This document shows positions 37,136-46,362 of a stretch of DNA of 64,000 bases, piece by piece. The notes under the pieces are model-generated. The model was not told the origin of the DNA, did not search any database, and worked only from the letters and a program-made list of their open reading frames with translations. The stretch spans positions 1,860,001 through 1,924,000 of the forward strand of contig NZ_CP031425.1 of assembly GCF_003367705.1 (NCBI RefSeq), read 5' to 3'. The stretch is from Microbacterium foliorum (GTDB lineage Bacteria > Actinomycetota > Actinomycetes > Actinomycetales > Microbacteriaceae). The stretch's first letter is position 1. Each line of letters opens with the position of its first letter. The translations under genes and the position numbers were made by a program.

Positions 37136-37429
37136 TCAGGCGGCGCACTCCTTGCAGATGGGGCCGGAGGCTCCTTCGTGGTCGAGCTGCGAACGGTGCT
37201 TCACGAGGAAGCAGTTCATGCAGGTGAACTCGTCCTGCTGCGGCGGCAGCACGACGACATCGAGCTCGAGATCGGAGAGGTCGGCTCCGGGGAGGTCGAA
37301 GCTGGACGGGTTGTCCGCATCCTCGTCTCCCGAAGAACCGGAGAGCTTGTCCGGCACACGCTCCTTGAGGGCTTCGATCGACTCGGAGTCGTCTTCACTC
37401 TTTCGAGGGGCGTCGTAATCGGTTGCCAT
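37136..37429 (-). CDS. DUF4193 zinc-binding small protein
   Basis: A 97-residue acidic protein. Two Cys-x2-Cys pairs (Cys70/Cys73 in FTCMNCF; Cys92/Cys95 in ICKECAA) make a C-terminal zinc ribbon. MATDYDAPRKSEDD at the N-terminus is nearly invariant in Actinobacteria. The fold resembles an RNA-polymerase-interacting ribbon, but no partner is shown here. The ATG at 37429 is preceded by GGAG; upstream in-frame extension is non-conserved. Confidence 0.94.
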   Translation of the reverse strand: MATDYDAPRKSEDDSESIEALKERVPDKLSGSSGDEDADNPSSFDLPGADLSDLELDVVVLPPQQDEFTCMNCFLVKHRSQLDHEGASGPICKECAA

Positions 37430-37626
37430 GTGGTGAATCTCCACTTTCATGCGAGTGGGTGGTGCGCCGTCGGGGGTAATCGGCGGCCATAGTTTGCATG
37501 ACCACGAGGGAATAAGCAAATGCTCGTGGGTGCGACAGAGCAAACTCACGGCACGCCCAGAGTATTCCCGCCCCTGACCCGCCCTGCGTGACACCATGAG
37601 GGGACACCCATCAGAGGGGCATTCGC

Positions 37627-38664
37627 ATGGAAAACGTCACCATCGTCGGCACGGAGGCAGGCCTGCTCGTACTCGCGACCGAGTCGGGCGAGCGGTTCGC
37701 GCTGCCCATCGACGACGTCCTGCACCGCGAGCTCCGTCGCGCCACGCGCCAGAGCGAGCCGTCTGCACAGCGCCTCGCCGCGAGCCCGCGCGACATCCAG
37801 GCGCAGATCCGCGCAGGACTCACCACGACCGAGGTCGCCGAGCTGCTGGGCATCGCCGTCGACGACGTCGTGCGCTTCGAAGGACCGGTGCTCGCCGAGC
37901 GCGAGCACGTGATCGGTCAGGCACTCGCCGTCCCCGTGCTGATCGGCAGCGATGTCGAGCCCGACGCGCAGCCGACCTTCGGCACCGCCATCCGCGCCAA
38001 GCTCGCCGAGGTCGAGGCCTCCGCCGAGCGGTGGGCGAGCTGGAAGGGCGAGAACGGCTGGGTCATCAAGCTCGAGTTCAGCGCCAACGACGTCGACCAC
38101 GACGCGCGCTGGAGCTTCGACCCCCGCCGCAGCGCGCTCGCACCGCTCAACGCCGATGCGACCCAGTTGTCCCGCCAGGGTTCGCTTCCCGACGGACTGA
38201 TCCCCCGGTTGCGTGCGGTCGACGCCGAGCGTCAGCCTTCGCCCTACAAGGACGACAGCCGATTCGACTCCGGAGCGTTCGGACCGCGACTCGTGCCCAC
38301 GCCCGAGAACGAGGTCGACGACGTCGCGCTGCCCGAGCGGTCCGCCGCCGCCGCGCAGAACGCCGCGACGAAGCGAGCACCCGAATCCGCGACCACCAGC
38401 CCGGAGACCGCAGATCTGCTGGAGGCGCTCCGCCGCCGCCGCGGTCAACGCGAGACCGCTCCCCTGCTCGAGCATCCCGATGACGACGACGAGTCCGGCC
38501 CGATCGCGCTGTTCGATGCGTTCGAGAGCGACCGGTCCGACGAGCGCGAAGACGAACCCGCGGCACCGGCCGAGCCGACGAACGAGACGAGCGGCAGGCG
38601 CAAGCGGCGCAACGCCATGCCGTCGTGGGATGAGATCGTCTTCGGCGCCAGGACCGACGAGTAG
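37627..38664 (+). CDS. sepH: Septation protein SepH
   Basis: A 345-residue actinobacterial cell-division protein (DUF3071 N-terminal domain) that in Streptomyces binds FtsZ and promotes filament assembly. The N-terminal domain (1-165) contains the helix-turn-helix-like TTTEVAELLGIAVDDVVRFE and GENGWVIKLEF; the rest is low-complexity and acidic, ending in a conserved MPSWDEIVFG motif that is the FtsZ-contact region. AGAGGGG is upstream. Divergent from DUF4193 over 197 bases in which I see no other gene. Confidence 0.93.
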   Translation: MENVTIVGTEAGLLVLATESGERFALPIDDVLHRELRRATRQSEPSAQRLAASPRDIQAQIRAGLTTTEVAELLGIAVDDVVRFEGPVLAEREHVIGQALAVPVLIGSDVEPDAQPTFGTAIRAKLAEVEASAERWASWKGENGWVIKLEFSANDVDHDARWSFDPRRSALAPLNADATQLSRQGSLPDGLIPRLRAVDAERQPSPYKDDSRFDSGAFGPRLVPTPENEVDDVALPERSAAAAQNAATKRAPESATTSPETADLLEALRRRRGQRETAPLLEHPDDDDESGPIALFDAFESDRSDEREDEPAAPAEPTNETSGRRKRRNAMPSWDEIVFGARTDE

Positions 38665-38672
38665 ACGCGGCG

Positions 38673-39794
38673 TCAGCGCGCGAAGGACCCCAGCCGGAGC
38701 AACGGCACCTGTCTCTCCTCCGGGGTGAGACCGCCGTGCTGTCCGACCATGCCGCGACCGCGCTGATCCGCGGCCGTCCCGTCGTAGACCGCACCGCTCC
38801 CCCGGGCGACGATCAGCAGGTCGCCCATCCGCGACGCGGCGGCAGGGGTGACCCGCGGCCCGAAGAGACCCGCGGCGATCGCCTCCGCTCGGGTGCCCAC
38901 ATCGGCCAGTCCCCGCAGATCCGACGACCACTGCGCGGCGACGGCCGCGGCATCCGTCTCGGGATCCGTGTAGACATGCAGCATCCTGGGCTCGCCGCCG
39001 ACGTGACGGACGCCAGCGAGGTGCTCCGCCTCGAGGACGACCTGCCGATGCGCCGGGACATCGACCATCCCGTGGTCCGAGGTGACGAGGACGCCGACCC
39101 CCGGGGGCACGCGGAGAGACAGGGCGCCGTCGATCTCCTCGAGCGCCGCGACCCACTGGGCGGAGTCGACGCCGTATCTATGCCCCGCCTTGTCGACCTC
39201 GGGCAGGTAGCAGTAGACGAGCGCACCGGGGTTCCGCTCGGCCAGGTCGTAGGCCGCGGCCACGCGATCCGCCGGTGTCTGCGCGGCGACGAAGCTGGCT
39301 CCGCGCAGCGTCGCCCGAGTGAATCCGCTCTCGGCATAGGCGGCGACACCGACCGCGTACGCCGGTCGTCCCTCTGCGATCGCTCGCTCGAAGATCGTCG
39401 GGGCAGCCTGCCAGGTCATCGGATCCAGGCCCTCGGATTCCCACCCGGTCAGCTGGTTCACGAGCACGTCCCGCGAGGGATCCCGCACTCGGTATCCGAC
39501 CAGTCCATGCTCGCCCGGCCATGCACCCGTCAGGATGCTGGTGAGCGCCGCCGCGGTGGTCGAAGGGAAGACCGAGTACGCCACGTCCTTCTTCGCCATA
39601 CCCGCCGTGAGTGCGCGCGCGTGACCGGCATGAGCGCGCAGACTGATGGCCCCGAGTCCGTCGACGAGGACCAGGACGACCGAATCGGCACGCGGGAGCA
39701 CCGCGGAGTCGCCGTGAAGGGCGTCGAACACGTCGTCCGCCACCCCGACGATGCTCCGAGCGGCGGCGGGCTCGGCCGGTAGAATGAGGGACAC
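38673..39794 (-). CDS. Alkaline phosphatase family / type I phosphodiesterase
   Basis: A 373-residue metal-dependent phosphodiesterase or nucleotide pyrophosphatase. Zinc ligands and nucleophile are visible: Asp45 (VLVDGLG), the Thr pair at [15 protein letters not shown] (about 79-80), [18 protein letters not shown] and GQHGG at the end. It has no signal peptide, so it acts in the cytosol. Commonly located near sepH and sigA in Microbacteriaceae. Substrate not determined. Convergent with sepH (8-base gap). Confidence 0.9.
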   Translation of the reverse strand: MSLILPAEPAAARSIVGVADDVFDALHGDSAVLPRADSVVLVLVDGLGAISLRAHAGHARALTAGMAKKDVAYSVFPSTTAAALTSILTGAWPGEHGLVGYRVRDPSRDVLVNQLTGWESEGLDPMTWQAAPTIFERAIAEGRPAYAVGVAAYAESGFTRATLRGASFVAAQTPADRVAAAYDLAERNPGALVYCYLPEVDKAGHRYGVDSAQWVAALEEIDGALSLRVPPGVGVLVTSDHGMVDVPAHRQVVLEAEHLAGVRHVGGEPRMLHVYTDPETDAAAVAAQWSSDLRGLADVGTRAEAIAAGLFGPRVTPAAASRMGDLLIVARGSGAVYDGTAADQRGRGMVGQHGGLTPEERQVPLLRLGSFAR

Positions 39795-39863
39795 CCGAGC
39801 CAGTCTGACACAGGCTCCCCCACGCGCTCAGTCTTTGCACAACTCAGCCTTCGCACACTCAGG

Positions 39864-42311
39864 ATGGCCATGCCGAAGAACCCGCCTGCCGAGCTCGCAC
39901 CGGAGCGAATCCAGGACATCGATCTCGAGACCGAGATGCAGGGTTCATTCCTGGAGTACGCCTACTCGGTGATCTACTCCCGGGCGCTGCCCGATGCGCG
40001 TGACGGTCTGAAGCCCGTGCAGCGACGGATCCTCTACCAGATGTCCGAGATGGGACTGCGTCCCGACCGCGGCCACGTCAAGAGCGCCCGCGTCGTCGGC
40101 GAGGTCATGGGAAAGCTGCATCCTCATGGTGATTCGGCGATCTACGACGCACTGGTGCGTCTCGCTCAGGACTTCGCGCTCCGGGTGCCGCTCGTCGACG
40201 GGCACGGCAACTTCGGTTCACTCGACGACGGTCCCGCCGCCGCCCGATACACGGAGGCGCGGCTCGCCTCGCCGGCGATGGCCCTCACCGAGAACCTCGA
40301 CGAGGATGTCGTCGACTTCGTGCCGAACTACGACGGGCAGTTCCAGCAGCCCTCGGTGCTGCCTGCGGCGTTCCCGAACCTGCTCGTCAACGGCGCGAGC
40401 GGCATCGCGGTCGGCATGGCCACCAACATGGCCCCGCACAACCTGATCGAGGTCGTCGCCGCGGCCACGCACCTTCTCGAGAACCCCGATGCCACCACCG
40501 AGGAGCTGATGGAGTTCGTGCCTGGCCCGGACTTCCCTTCCGGCGGCATCCTGATGGGCCTCGACGGCGTGAAGGACGCCTACGCGAACGGCCGCGGCGC
40601 TCTCAAGGTGCGCGGCAAGGTCTCGGTGGAACCGCTCGGACCGCGGCGCACCGGGATCGTCGTCTCCGAGCTGCCGTACATGGTCGGCCCCGAGCGGCTG
40701 ATCGAGAAGATCCGCGATGCGGTGCAGGCGAAGAAGCTGCAGGGCATCAGCGATGTCACCGACCTCACCGATCGCAACCACGGACTCCGCGTCGCGATCG
40801 GCGTGAAGACCGGTTTCGACCCGCAGGCCGTGCTCGAGCAGCTGTATCGGTTGACGCCCCTCGAGGACTCCTTCAGCATCAACAACGTCGCGCTCGTCGA
40901 CGGGCAGCCCCGCACGCTCGGGCTCAAGGAGATGCTGCGCGTCTACGTCGCGCACCGACTCGAGGTCATCACCCGGCGCAGTCGCTACCGTCTCGCCCGA
41001 CGCGAGGAGCGCCTGCACCTCGTGGAGGGACTGCTCATCGCGATCCTCGACATCGACGAGGTCATCCAGGTCATCCGTTCCTCCGACGACTCGGAGCAGG
41101 CGCGGTCCCGGCTGCGTTCGGTGTTCGATCTCAGCGAGCTGCAGGCCGAATACATCCTCGAGCTGCGCCTGCGCCGTCTGACCAAGTTCTCGCGGATCGA
41201 GCTCGAGACCGAGCGCGATGCTCTTCTGGCCGAGATCGCGGCTCTGCGCGAACTCCTCGCCAGCGACGTGCTGCTGCGCGCCGCGGTCGCGAAGGAGCTC
41301 GATGCCGCGGCCGACGCGTACGGCACCCCTCGCCGCACGCTGCTGATGAACGCCGCTCCTGCCAAGCCTCGCGCGACGAAGGGCGCGGTCGACCTCCAGA
41401 TCGCAGATGCACCCACCGTACTGGTCCTGTCCACGACCGGGCGGGCTGTGCGCGTGGATCTCGGTGAGGGCCAGGAGCTCTCGCTGCCGCCTCGGCGCAG
41501 CAAGCACGACGCGATCCTCGCCACGTTCGAGACGACGGTGCGCGCCGAGATCGGCGCGCTGACCTCCGAGGGGCGAGTGCTGCGGTTCTCCCCCGTCGAC
41601 CTGCCGTCGGTGCCGTCGTCCTCTGTGCAGCTCGCCGCCGGCGCGCCGCTGCGGGACTACCTCGGGATCACGACGCGGGGAGAGCGGATCCTCGGATTCG
41701 TCCGCTTCGACAGCGACACCCCGATCGCGCTCGGCACCGCGCAGGGAACGGTGAAGCGGATCGTCCCCTCGACGCTGCCCGTGCGGCCGGACCTCGAGGT
41801 GATCGGCATGAAGCCCGGTGACACCGTCGTCGGAGCCGTCGAGGCGCGAGACGATGCCGACCTGGTGTTCGTCACGACCGATGCTCAGCTGCTGCGCTTC
41901 TCGGCGTCCGCGGTGCGCCCGCAGGGTGCGCCCGCCGGCGGCATGGCAGGGATCAAACTCGGCGCAGGCTCGACGGTGCTGTTCTTCGGGGCCGTGGCCC
42001 CCGACGCGGATGCAGTGGTCGCCACCGTCTCCGGTTCCGATAGCATCCTCCCGGGCACCGAGCCGGGGCGGGCGAAGGTCTCGGCGTTCACGGAGTACCC
42101 CACGAAGGGGCGCGCGACCGGCGGTGTCCGGGCGCACTCGTTCCTGAAGGGCGAGGACCGTCTCACGGTCGCCTGGGTCGGCCCGACCCCGGCGCAGGCC
42201 GTCGACCCCACCGGTGCCGTGCGGAAGCTCCCCGAGGCGGGCGCCAGGCGCGATGCGTCCGGTCAGCCGATCGATGGCGTGATCGGCAGCATCGGCCGCA
42301 CCCTGGTCTGA
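39864..42311 (+). CDS. parC: DNA topoisomerase IV subunit A
   Basis: An 815-residue type IIA topoisomerase A subunit. The catalytic tyrosine is Tyr129 (AARYTEARL), preceded by the quinolone-region [12 protein letters not shown] with Ser91 (a susceptible-type residue) and [18 protein letters not shown]. The C-terminal half forms a pinwheel domain of repeated blades (e.g. [37 protein letters not shown]). Its partner parE lies at 47621-49723 on the opposite strand. Start ATG at 39864 or two codons on; AGG favours the second. Confidence 0.95.
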   Translation: MAMPKNPPAELAPERIQDIDLETEMQGSFLEYAYSVIYSRALPDARDGLKPVQRRILYQMSEMGLRPDRGHVKSARVVGEVMGKLHPHGDSAIYDALVRLAQDFALRVPLVDGHGNFGSLDDGPAAARYTEARLASPAMALTENLDEDVVDFVPNYDGQFQQPSVLPAAFPNLLVNGASGIAVGMATNMAPHNLIEVVAAATHLLENPDATTEELMEFVPGPDFPSGGILMGLDGVKDAYANGRGALKVRGKVSVEPLGPRRTGIVVSELPYMVGPERLIEKIRDAVQAKKLQGISDVTDLTDRNHGLRVAIGVKTGFDPQAVLEQLYRLTPLEDSFSINNVALVDGQPRTLGLKEMLRVYVAHRLEVITRRSRYRLARREERLHLVEGLLIAILDIDEVIQVIRSSDDSEQARSRLRSVFDLSELQAEYILELRLRRLTKFSRIELETERDALLAEIAALRELLASDVLLRAAVAKELDAAADAYGTPRRTLLMNAAPAKPRATKGAVDLQIADAPTVLVLSTTGRAVRVDLGEGQELSLPPRRSKHDAILATFETTVRAEIGALTSEGRVLRFSPVDLPSVPSSSVQLAAGAPLRDYLGITTRGERILGFVRFDSDTPIALGTAQGTVKRIVPSTLPVRPDLEVIGMKPGDTVVGAVEARDDADLVFVTTDAQLLRFSASAVRPQGAPAGGMAGIKLGAGSTVLFFGAVAPDADAVVATVSGSDSILPGTEPGRAKVSAFTEYPTKGRATGGVRAHSFLKGEDRLTVAWVGPTPAQAVDPTGAVRKLPEAGARRDASGQPIDGVIGSIGRTLV

Positions 42312-42325
42312 CCGATCGTGCGCCG

Positions 42326-43261
42326 TCAGAGGCGCAGCGCCAGGATGTTGGCGGTGAGGCCGGCGGCCGTGCCGCAGAGGATCACCGTGTCACCTGGACG
42401 CACCCGCCCGCTGTCGAGCGCGCGGGTGAGCATGAACGGCACCGACGACGAGACCATGTTGCCGAACTGCCGCACCTCGTCGATGCGTCGCTCGACGGGG
42501 ATCCCGAGACGGTCGAGCATCGGGCCGAGCGCTGCGGACGCCTGGTGGGGCACCCACAGCGCGACATCGTCATACGAGATGCCCGCCCTCTCGTGGAACG
42601 ACTCGAAGAAGTCCGGCAGCACGCGCATCATCCCCAGCAGCGCGCGGCGCCCGTTCATGTCGAAGAGGTAGTCCGCCGGGTCCCGCTCGGCATACGCCTG
42701 TGCCGGAGACCCTGACAGTCCGCCCCTGATCTCCGTGTCGTGCGCGTAGGCGGGCCAGGTGCGCTGCGCACTGGCGATCACTCCCCGTGAGGGATCCGTG
42801 GAACGGCGCAGCACCACGGCAGCGCCGGCGTCGCTGAAGAGCTCGAAGCTCTCACGCTGCTCGGGATTGAGGAACCGGCTGCCCACATCTCCCGCGAAGA
42901 CGAGGATCGTCTCGTGGTCCCCCGCATCCAGATAGCGCGAAGCGATGTCGAGCGCCGTGATGAAGCTCGTGCAGGTGGAGTTCACATCGAACGCGGCGGC
43001 GCGACCGGTCGACGTGAGTCTCTCGAGCACGAGTGCCGCCGTGCACGGGATCGGCTGGATGCCGGCCGCGGATGCCCCGAGCACGAGGTCGATCTGATCC
43101 GCCGCGACTCCTGCGTGGGCGAGCGCGCGCTCGCACGCCTCCGCGAGCATGTCGAGGTGCGACGTGTCATCGTCGAGGCGGTACCGCGTCTCCCCTCCGA
43201 AGGTCACCGTGCGCGAGGGCAGAGATGTCCCCCACCCCGCGATCTCGCAGTTCCTCACCAT
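42326..43261 (-). CDS. Ketoacyl synthase III / OleA-like thiolase-fold enzyme
   Basis: A 311-residue thiolase-fold protein. The FabH-type catalytic triad is complete: Cys97 (NSTCTSF), His239 (VPHQAS) and Asn268 (FGNMVSSSVP). It condenses an acyl thioester with an acyl carrier or another acyl-CoA; OleA, which performs head-to-head acyl-CoA condensation, belongs to the same family. The downstream-encoded partners (adenylating enzyme, MBL hydrolase, NAD-dependent reductase) recall the ole hydrocarbon cluster. ATG at 43261 overlaps the stop of the preceding gene by 7 bases. Last gene of the operon. Confidence 0.85.
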   Translation of the reverse strand: MVRNCEIAGWGTSLPSRTVTFGGETRYRLDDDTSHLDMLAEACERALAHAGVAADQIDLVLGASAAGIQPIPCTAALVLERLTSTGRAAAFDVNSTCTSFITALDIASRYLDAGDHETILVFAGDVGSRFLNPEQRESFELFSDAGAAVVLRRSTDPSRGVIASAQRTWPAYAHDTEIRGGLSGSPAQAYAERDPADYLFDMNGRRALLGMMRVLPDFFESFHERAGISYDDVALWVPHQASAALGPMLDRLGIPVERRIDEVRQFGNMVSSSVPFMLTRALDSGRVRPGDTVILCGTAAGLTANILALRL

Positions 43262-44547
43262 CTCCGCTCCCCCCATCCCTGCACGACCCGACGCAGCTTC
43301 ACCGACCCGTCGGGCACGAATTCGACGAACTCGAGGTCCGGACGCTCGCATCCGAGTCGATCCGCGAGCGCTCCGACCTCATCCGCCACGCGCCTCCGGG
43401 ACCGATCTTCGACCGTGTCCAGCGCGATCTGCAGGCGCGACTCGCCGATCTGCGTGATGCGGTACTCATCGAACCCGTCGGCGTACAGCAGCGCACGCGT
43501 GATCACGTCGGCGAACACGGGCACCTCGCGGCCGTCGAGTCCGCGGAGGACGAGCGTGTCGCCCTCTCGCCCCTCGATGCGCTCGATCGCGGTCGTCGCG
43601 GCGCCGCACGGGCACGGCGACGTGCGCTCGCGCAGCACGTCTCCGAGGCGGTAGCGCACGATCGGCTGCGCACGACGACGCAGATCCGTGACGATGGGGG
43701 TGAAGCGCTCGGCGTCCAGATACTCCCGTTCGAACAGGATGTCGTCTTCGTTGAGATGGATGACCCCATGGGGGCAGGTGTGCGCGAGGAACCCCTCGGT
43801 GCACTGGTACAGCTGATGCAGACGCTCCTGTCCCAGCGAGCGCGTGATCCGCTGCGCATCGAAGACCTCGAGCACCTCGGCCACCGCATAGACCTTCTGC
43901 GGGACGACGTCGAACTCCCGGGCATCCGCGGCCCGTGCGATCAGCCGGAGCACGGAAGGCGGAGCCACCAGGATGGTCGGGCCGAAGGAGCGCAGGGCCG
44001 TGATGTTCTCCCCCATGTCCGCGTACACGTCGAAATAGCGGAACGACACCGCCGCAGAGCCGACGGACTCGTACAGCGTGTTGTCCGCACGCAGGAAGAG
44101 CGCGATGCGGTGTCCGAGCAGGGCCCGACGCGGCAAGGTGCGTGCCAGCACGGCGCCCACCCATGCGTCACGCTCGGCCGCACTCACCACGAACAGGCCG
44201 CGGTGGCCGCTCGTGCCGCTGGAGAGCCCCACGGAATGTGTTCCCAGGTCGAGATCGAACTCCCGCGCGCGCTCGTTCGCGATCGCGAGTGCCAGCGCGT
44301 CATCCCTGACGACACCGACCGTGTTGATGTCGTCGAACCGCGTCATCATGACGCTCTTGTCCATCAGCGGCAGGTCCGCGAAGGGTCGCGTCGCGAGGAG
44401 GTCGCCGAAGTACCGGGACCGGCGACGCAGGAATCGCAGATGCGCACGCAACAGGCGCCGCTGACGCCGTTCGATCGCCGCTCGCGTGCGCAGCGGACGG
44501 AGCCACCGCACCGCCGCGAACTCGCGCAGGATCCTCAGTCGCGACAT
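43255..44547 (-). CDS. PaaK-like adenylate-forming enzyme (F390 synthetase-related)
   Basis: A 430-residue adenylating enzyme of the phenylacetate-CoA ligase/F390-synthetase-related group. SSGTSGHRGLF (109-119) is the ATP phosphate loop, YQCTEGF the aromatic acid-site motif, PIVRYRLGDVLRE the ribose-binding D motif, followed by a CPCGAAT knuckle. The acid substrate (aryl or long-chain) cannot be assigned. Start at ATG 44547, overlapping the MBL gene stop by one base. It takes the place that OleC (a beta-lactone synthetase of the broader ANL group) holds in ole clusters. Confidence 0.82.
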   Translation of the reverse strand: MSRLRILREFAAVRWLRPLRTRAAIERRQRRLLRAHLRFLRRRSRYFGDLLATRPFADLPLMDKSVMMTRFDDINTVGVVRDDALALAIANERAREFDLDLGTHSVGLSSGTSGHRGLFVVSAAERDAWVGAVLARTLPRRALLGHRIALFLRADNTLYESVGSAAVSFRYFDVYADMGENITALRSFGPTILVAPPSVLRLIARAADAREFDVVPQKVYAVAEVLEVFDAQRITRSLGQERLHQLYQCTEGFLAHTCPHGVIHLNEDDILFEREYLDAERFTPIVTDLRRRAQPIVRYRLGDVLRERTSPCPCGAATTAIERIEGREGDTLVLRGLDGREVPVFADVITRALLYADGFDEYRITQIGESRLQIALDTVEDRSRRRVADEVGALADRLGCERPDLEFVEFVPDGSVKLRRVVQGWGERRW

Positions 44548-45344
44548 CAGCTCAGCAGCTCCGTGGCTCCGAGCGGGTCGTGGCTGCAGACGACGTGGAT
44601 GCCGGCGGCGGCGAGGCCGCGCAGCTTGCTCGCCGTGGACGCGTACCGCTGCGGGTCGTGCTGGACCGCGCGCGGGAGCATCCGCAATCGCCCCGAGGCG
44701 TCGAGGAGGTCCGTCCCCCATGCCGCGTCACCGGCGAGCAGGACGCGGCCCTCGATCAGGGCTCCCAGGTGCCCGTCGGCATGGCCGGGGAGGTCCACGA
44801 CGAGATACGAGCCGTCGCCGAGCAGATCGTGCCCGCGCAGCACCGTACCCCGCACCGCGACGTCGACGAACGCGTCGTCGGCGAGAGTGCGCCGTTCCAC
44901 CCCCGAGAACCAGTCGGGCAGCAGCCCCGTCAGAACCCCGTCGCGCAGACGCGGTCCGGCGAGCGTCCGCTGGTGCCCCGCGCTCAGCACGAACGTCGCA
45001 TGCGGAAAGCGGCGGACGCCGCCGATGTGATCGGGATGCAGGTGCGACAGCACGACGTGCGTGACGGATGCCGGATCCACACCGTCGCCGCGGAGCTGCA
45101 TCGCGATATCGTCCTCGTCGTCCACCTGCGGCGGCAGCAGGCGCCGATACGCCGCACCGCGCCACCCCGTGCGCCACTCGCCTGTCGCGTATCCGGTGTC
45201 GAACAGCACTCGCCGCCCGTCCGCAGCGTCGTAGAGGAACACGCCGGAGGGGAACTCCCGGCGTCCGCGAGGCTCCCCGTGGAACATGGCGCCGACATCG
45301 TGCACGGTCTTCCCGCACACGTAGTGGCGGAGGCGGCCGGTCAT
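44547..45344 (-). CDS. Metallo-beta-lactamase fold hydrolase
   Basis: A 265-residue MBL-fold hydrolase. HLHPDH (His101, His103, Asp105, His106) binds two metals; DTGYATGEW, GHADGHLG and AGDAAW supply the rest. It resembles N-acyl homoserine lactonase and thioesterase-like members. Overlaps the reductase gene by ATGA and the adenylating enzyme by one base, so all four genes are translationally coupled. In the ole comparison it sits where OleB (an alpha/beta hydrolase beta-lactone decarboxylase) would be. Confidence 0.87.
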   Translation of the reverse strand: MTGRLRHYVCGKTVHDVGAMFHGEPRGRREFPSGVFLYDAADGRRVLFDTGYATGEWRTGWRGAAYRRLLPPQVDDEDDIAMQLRGDGVDPASVTHVVLSHLHPDHIGGVRRFPHATFVLSAGHQRTLAGPRLRDGVLTGLLPDWFSGVERRTLADDAFVDVAVRGTVLRGHDLLGDGSYLVVDLPGHADGHLGALIEGRVLLAGDAAWGTDLLDASGRLRMLPRAVQHDPQRYASTASKLRGLAAAGIHVVCSHDPLGATELLS

Positions 45345-46330
45345 GCGTGTCCCTTCAGGTGCGCCGCGACCCGGGTGAGCGCCTCGTCGAGGGACACCTC
45401 GGGTCGGTATCCGAGGTCGGCCTTCGCGCGCGAGATGTCGAGGGTCTGCGAGTAGGCGATCGTGGTGAGGGTGTAGCGGGTGAGCGGAGGTTCCGGACGC
45501 CAGGGCAGAGCGGAGCAGACCTGCTCCAGAACACCCGCCAGGGTCCAGGCGAGAGGCCGGGGCAGCGGACGGAACCGCGGCTGCTGCCCGAGGAGGCCGA
45601 GCAGGGTCGTGAGCAGGTCACGGAATCGTCGGGGATCGTCGTTGGAGATGTTGTAGACGCCCCCGGCGGCATCGCCACGGTGCAGGGCGAGACGCAGAGC
45701 GGACGCCACGTTCTCGACCGCGGTGAGGTCGATGAGGGTGTCGCCGCCGTCGAAGAGCGGCACGCCGATCCGCCGGTGCACCGCGAGGAGTCTGGGCACG
45801 AGGCTCGGGTCGCCGAGCCCGATGAGTCCCCGCGGCCGCACGATGACCAGCTCGGGGACCGTTCCGGCGTCCCGCGCCTCGAGCAGGAGGTCCTCCGCGG
45901 CGATCTTGGAGCGGATGTATCCGTTCAGACGGTTGCTGCGGTCGACGTCCGCCTCGCGGATTGCGAGCCGATCGCGCGGCGCCGCATACACGCTCGGCGA
46001 GGAGACGTGCACGATCCGGCGCACACCATTGCGACGGGCGAACTCGACGACGTGGCCCGTGCCCTCGATGTTCGTCGACCGGAAGTCCCGCCACGCACCC
46101 CACGGCGTCGAGAGGGCGGCGCAGTGGATGACAGCATCGACCGGAAGGGTCAGGCGCCGCAGTGACGTGAGATCGCCGGGAACCCGATGTGCCTCGTCGG
46201 CCACGCGCTCGAGCGCCGACATGTCGCGGCCCGCGGCGAAGACCTCGTACCCGTGCCTCTGCAGATCGGGCACGACGTGCCCGCCGAGGAACCCGCTCGC
46301 CCCCGTCACCAGCACACGGGCTCCGGACAT
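45341..46330 (-). CDS. NAD(P)-dependent reductase of the extended SDR family, OleD-like
   Basis: A 329-residue extended short-chain dehydrogenase/epimerase. TGASGFLGG (9-17) is the dinucleotide site; Tyr138-x3-Lys142 (GYIRSK) is the catalytic pair; RPRGLIGLGDPSLVPRLL and TLIDLTAVENVASAL follow. The order and motifs are close to OleD, which reduces 2-alkyl-3-ketoalkanoic acids, and to 3-beta-hydroxysteroid dehydrogenases. First gene of the four-gene operon, divergent from the glycosyltransferase. ATG at 46330 is used; a GTG three codons upstream is alternative. Confidence 0.85.
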   Translation of the reverse strand: MSGARVLVTGASGFLGGHVVPDLQRHGYEVFAAGRDMSALERVADEAHRVPGDLTSLRRLTLPVDAVIHCAALSTPWGAWRDFRSTNIEGTGHVVEFARRNGVRRIVHVSSPSVYAAPRDRLAIREADVDRSNRLNGYIRSKIAAEDLLLEARDAGTVPELVIVRPRGLIGLGDPSLVPRLLAVHRRIGVPLFDGGDTLIDLTAVENVASALRLALHRGDAAGGVYNISNDDPRRFRDLLTTLLGLLGQQPRFRPLPRPLAWTLAGVLEQVCSALPWRPEPPLTRYTLTTIAYSQTLDISRAKADLGYRPEVSLDEALTRVAAHLKGHA

Positions 46331-46350
46331 GCCCCTCACCCTAGCCGCCC

Positions 46351-46356
46351 TATTGT
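46351..46356 (+). promoter_or_regulatory. Leaderless -10 element (TATTGT)
   Basis: TATTGT ends six bases before the GTG of the glycosyltransferase gene. Confidence 0.5.
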
Positions 46357-46362
46357 GGTCGT

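Noticed and set aside
40218..42137. 639-codon open frame antisense to parC
   Set aside because: Composition is His/Arg/Asp low-complexity and parC motifs on the other strand are complete.
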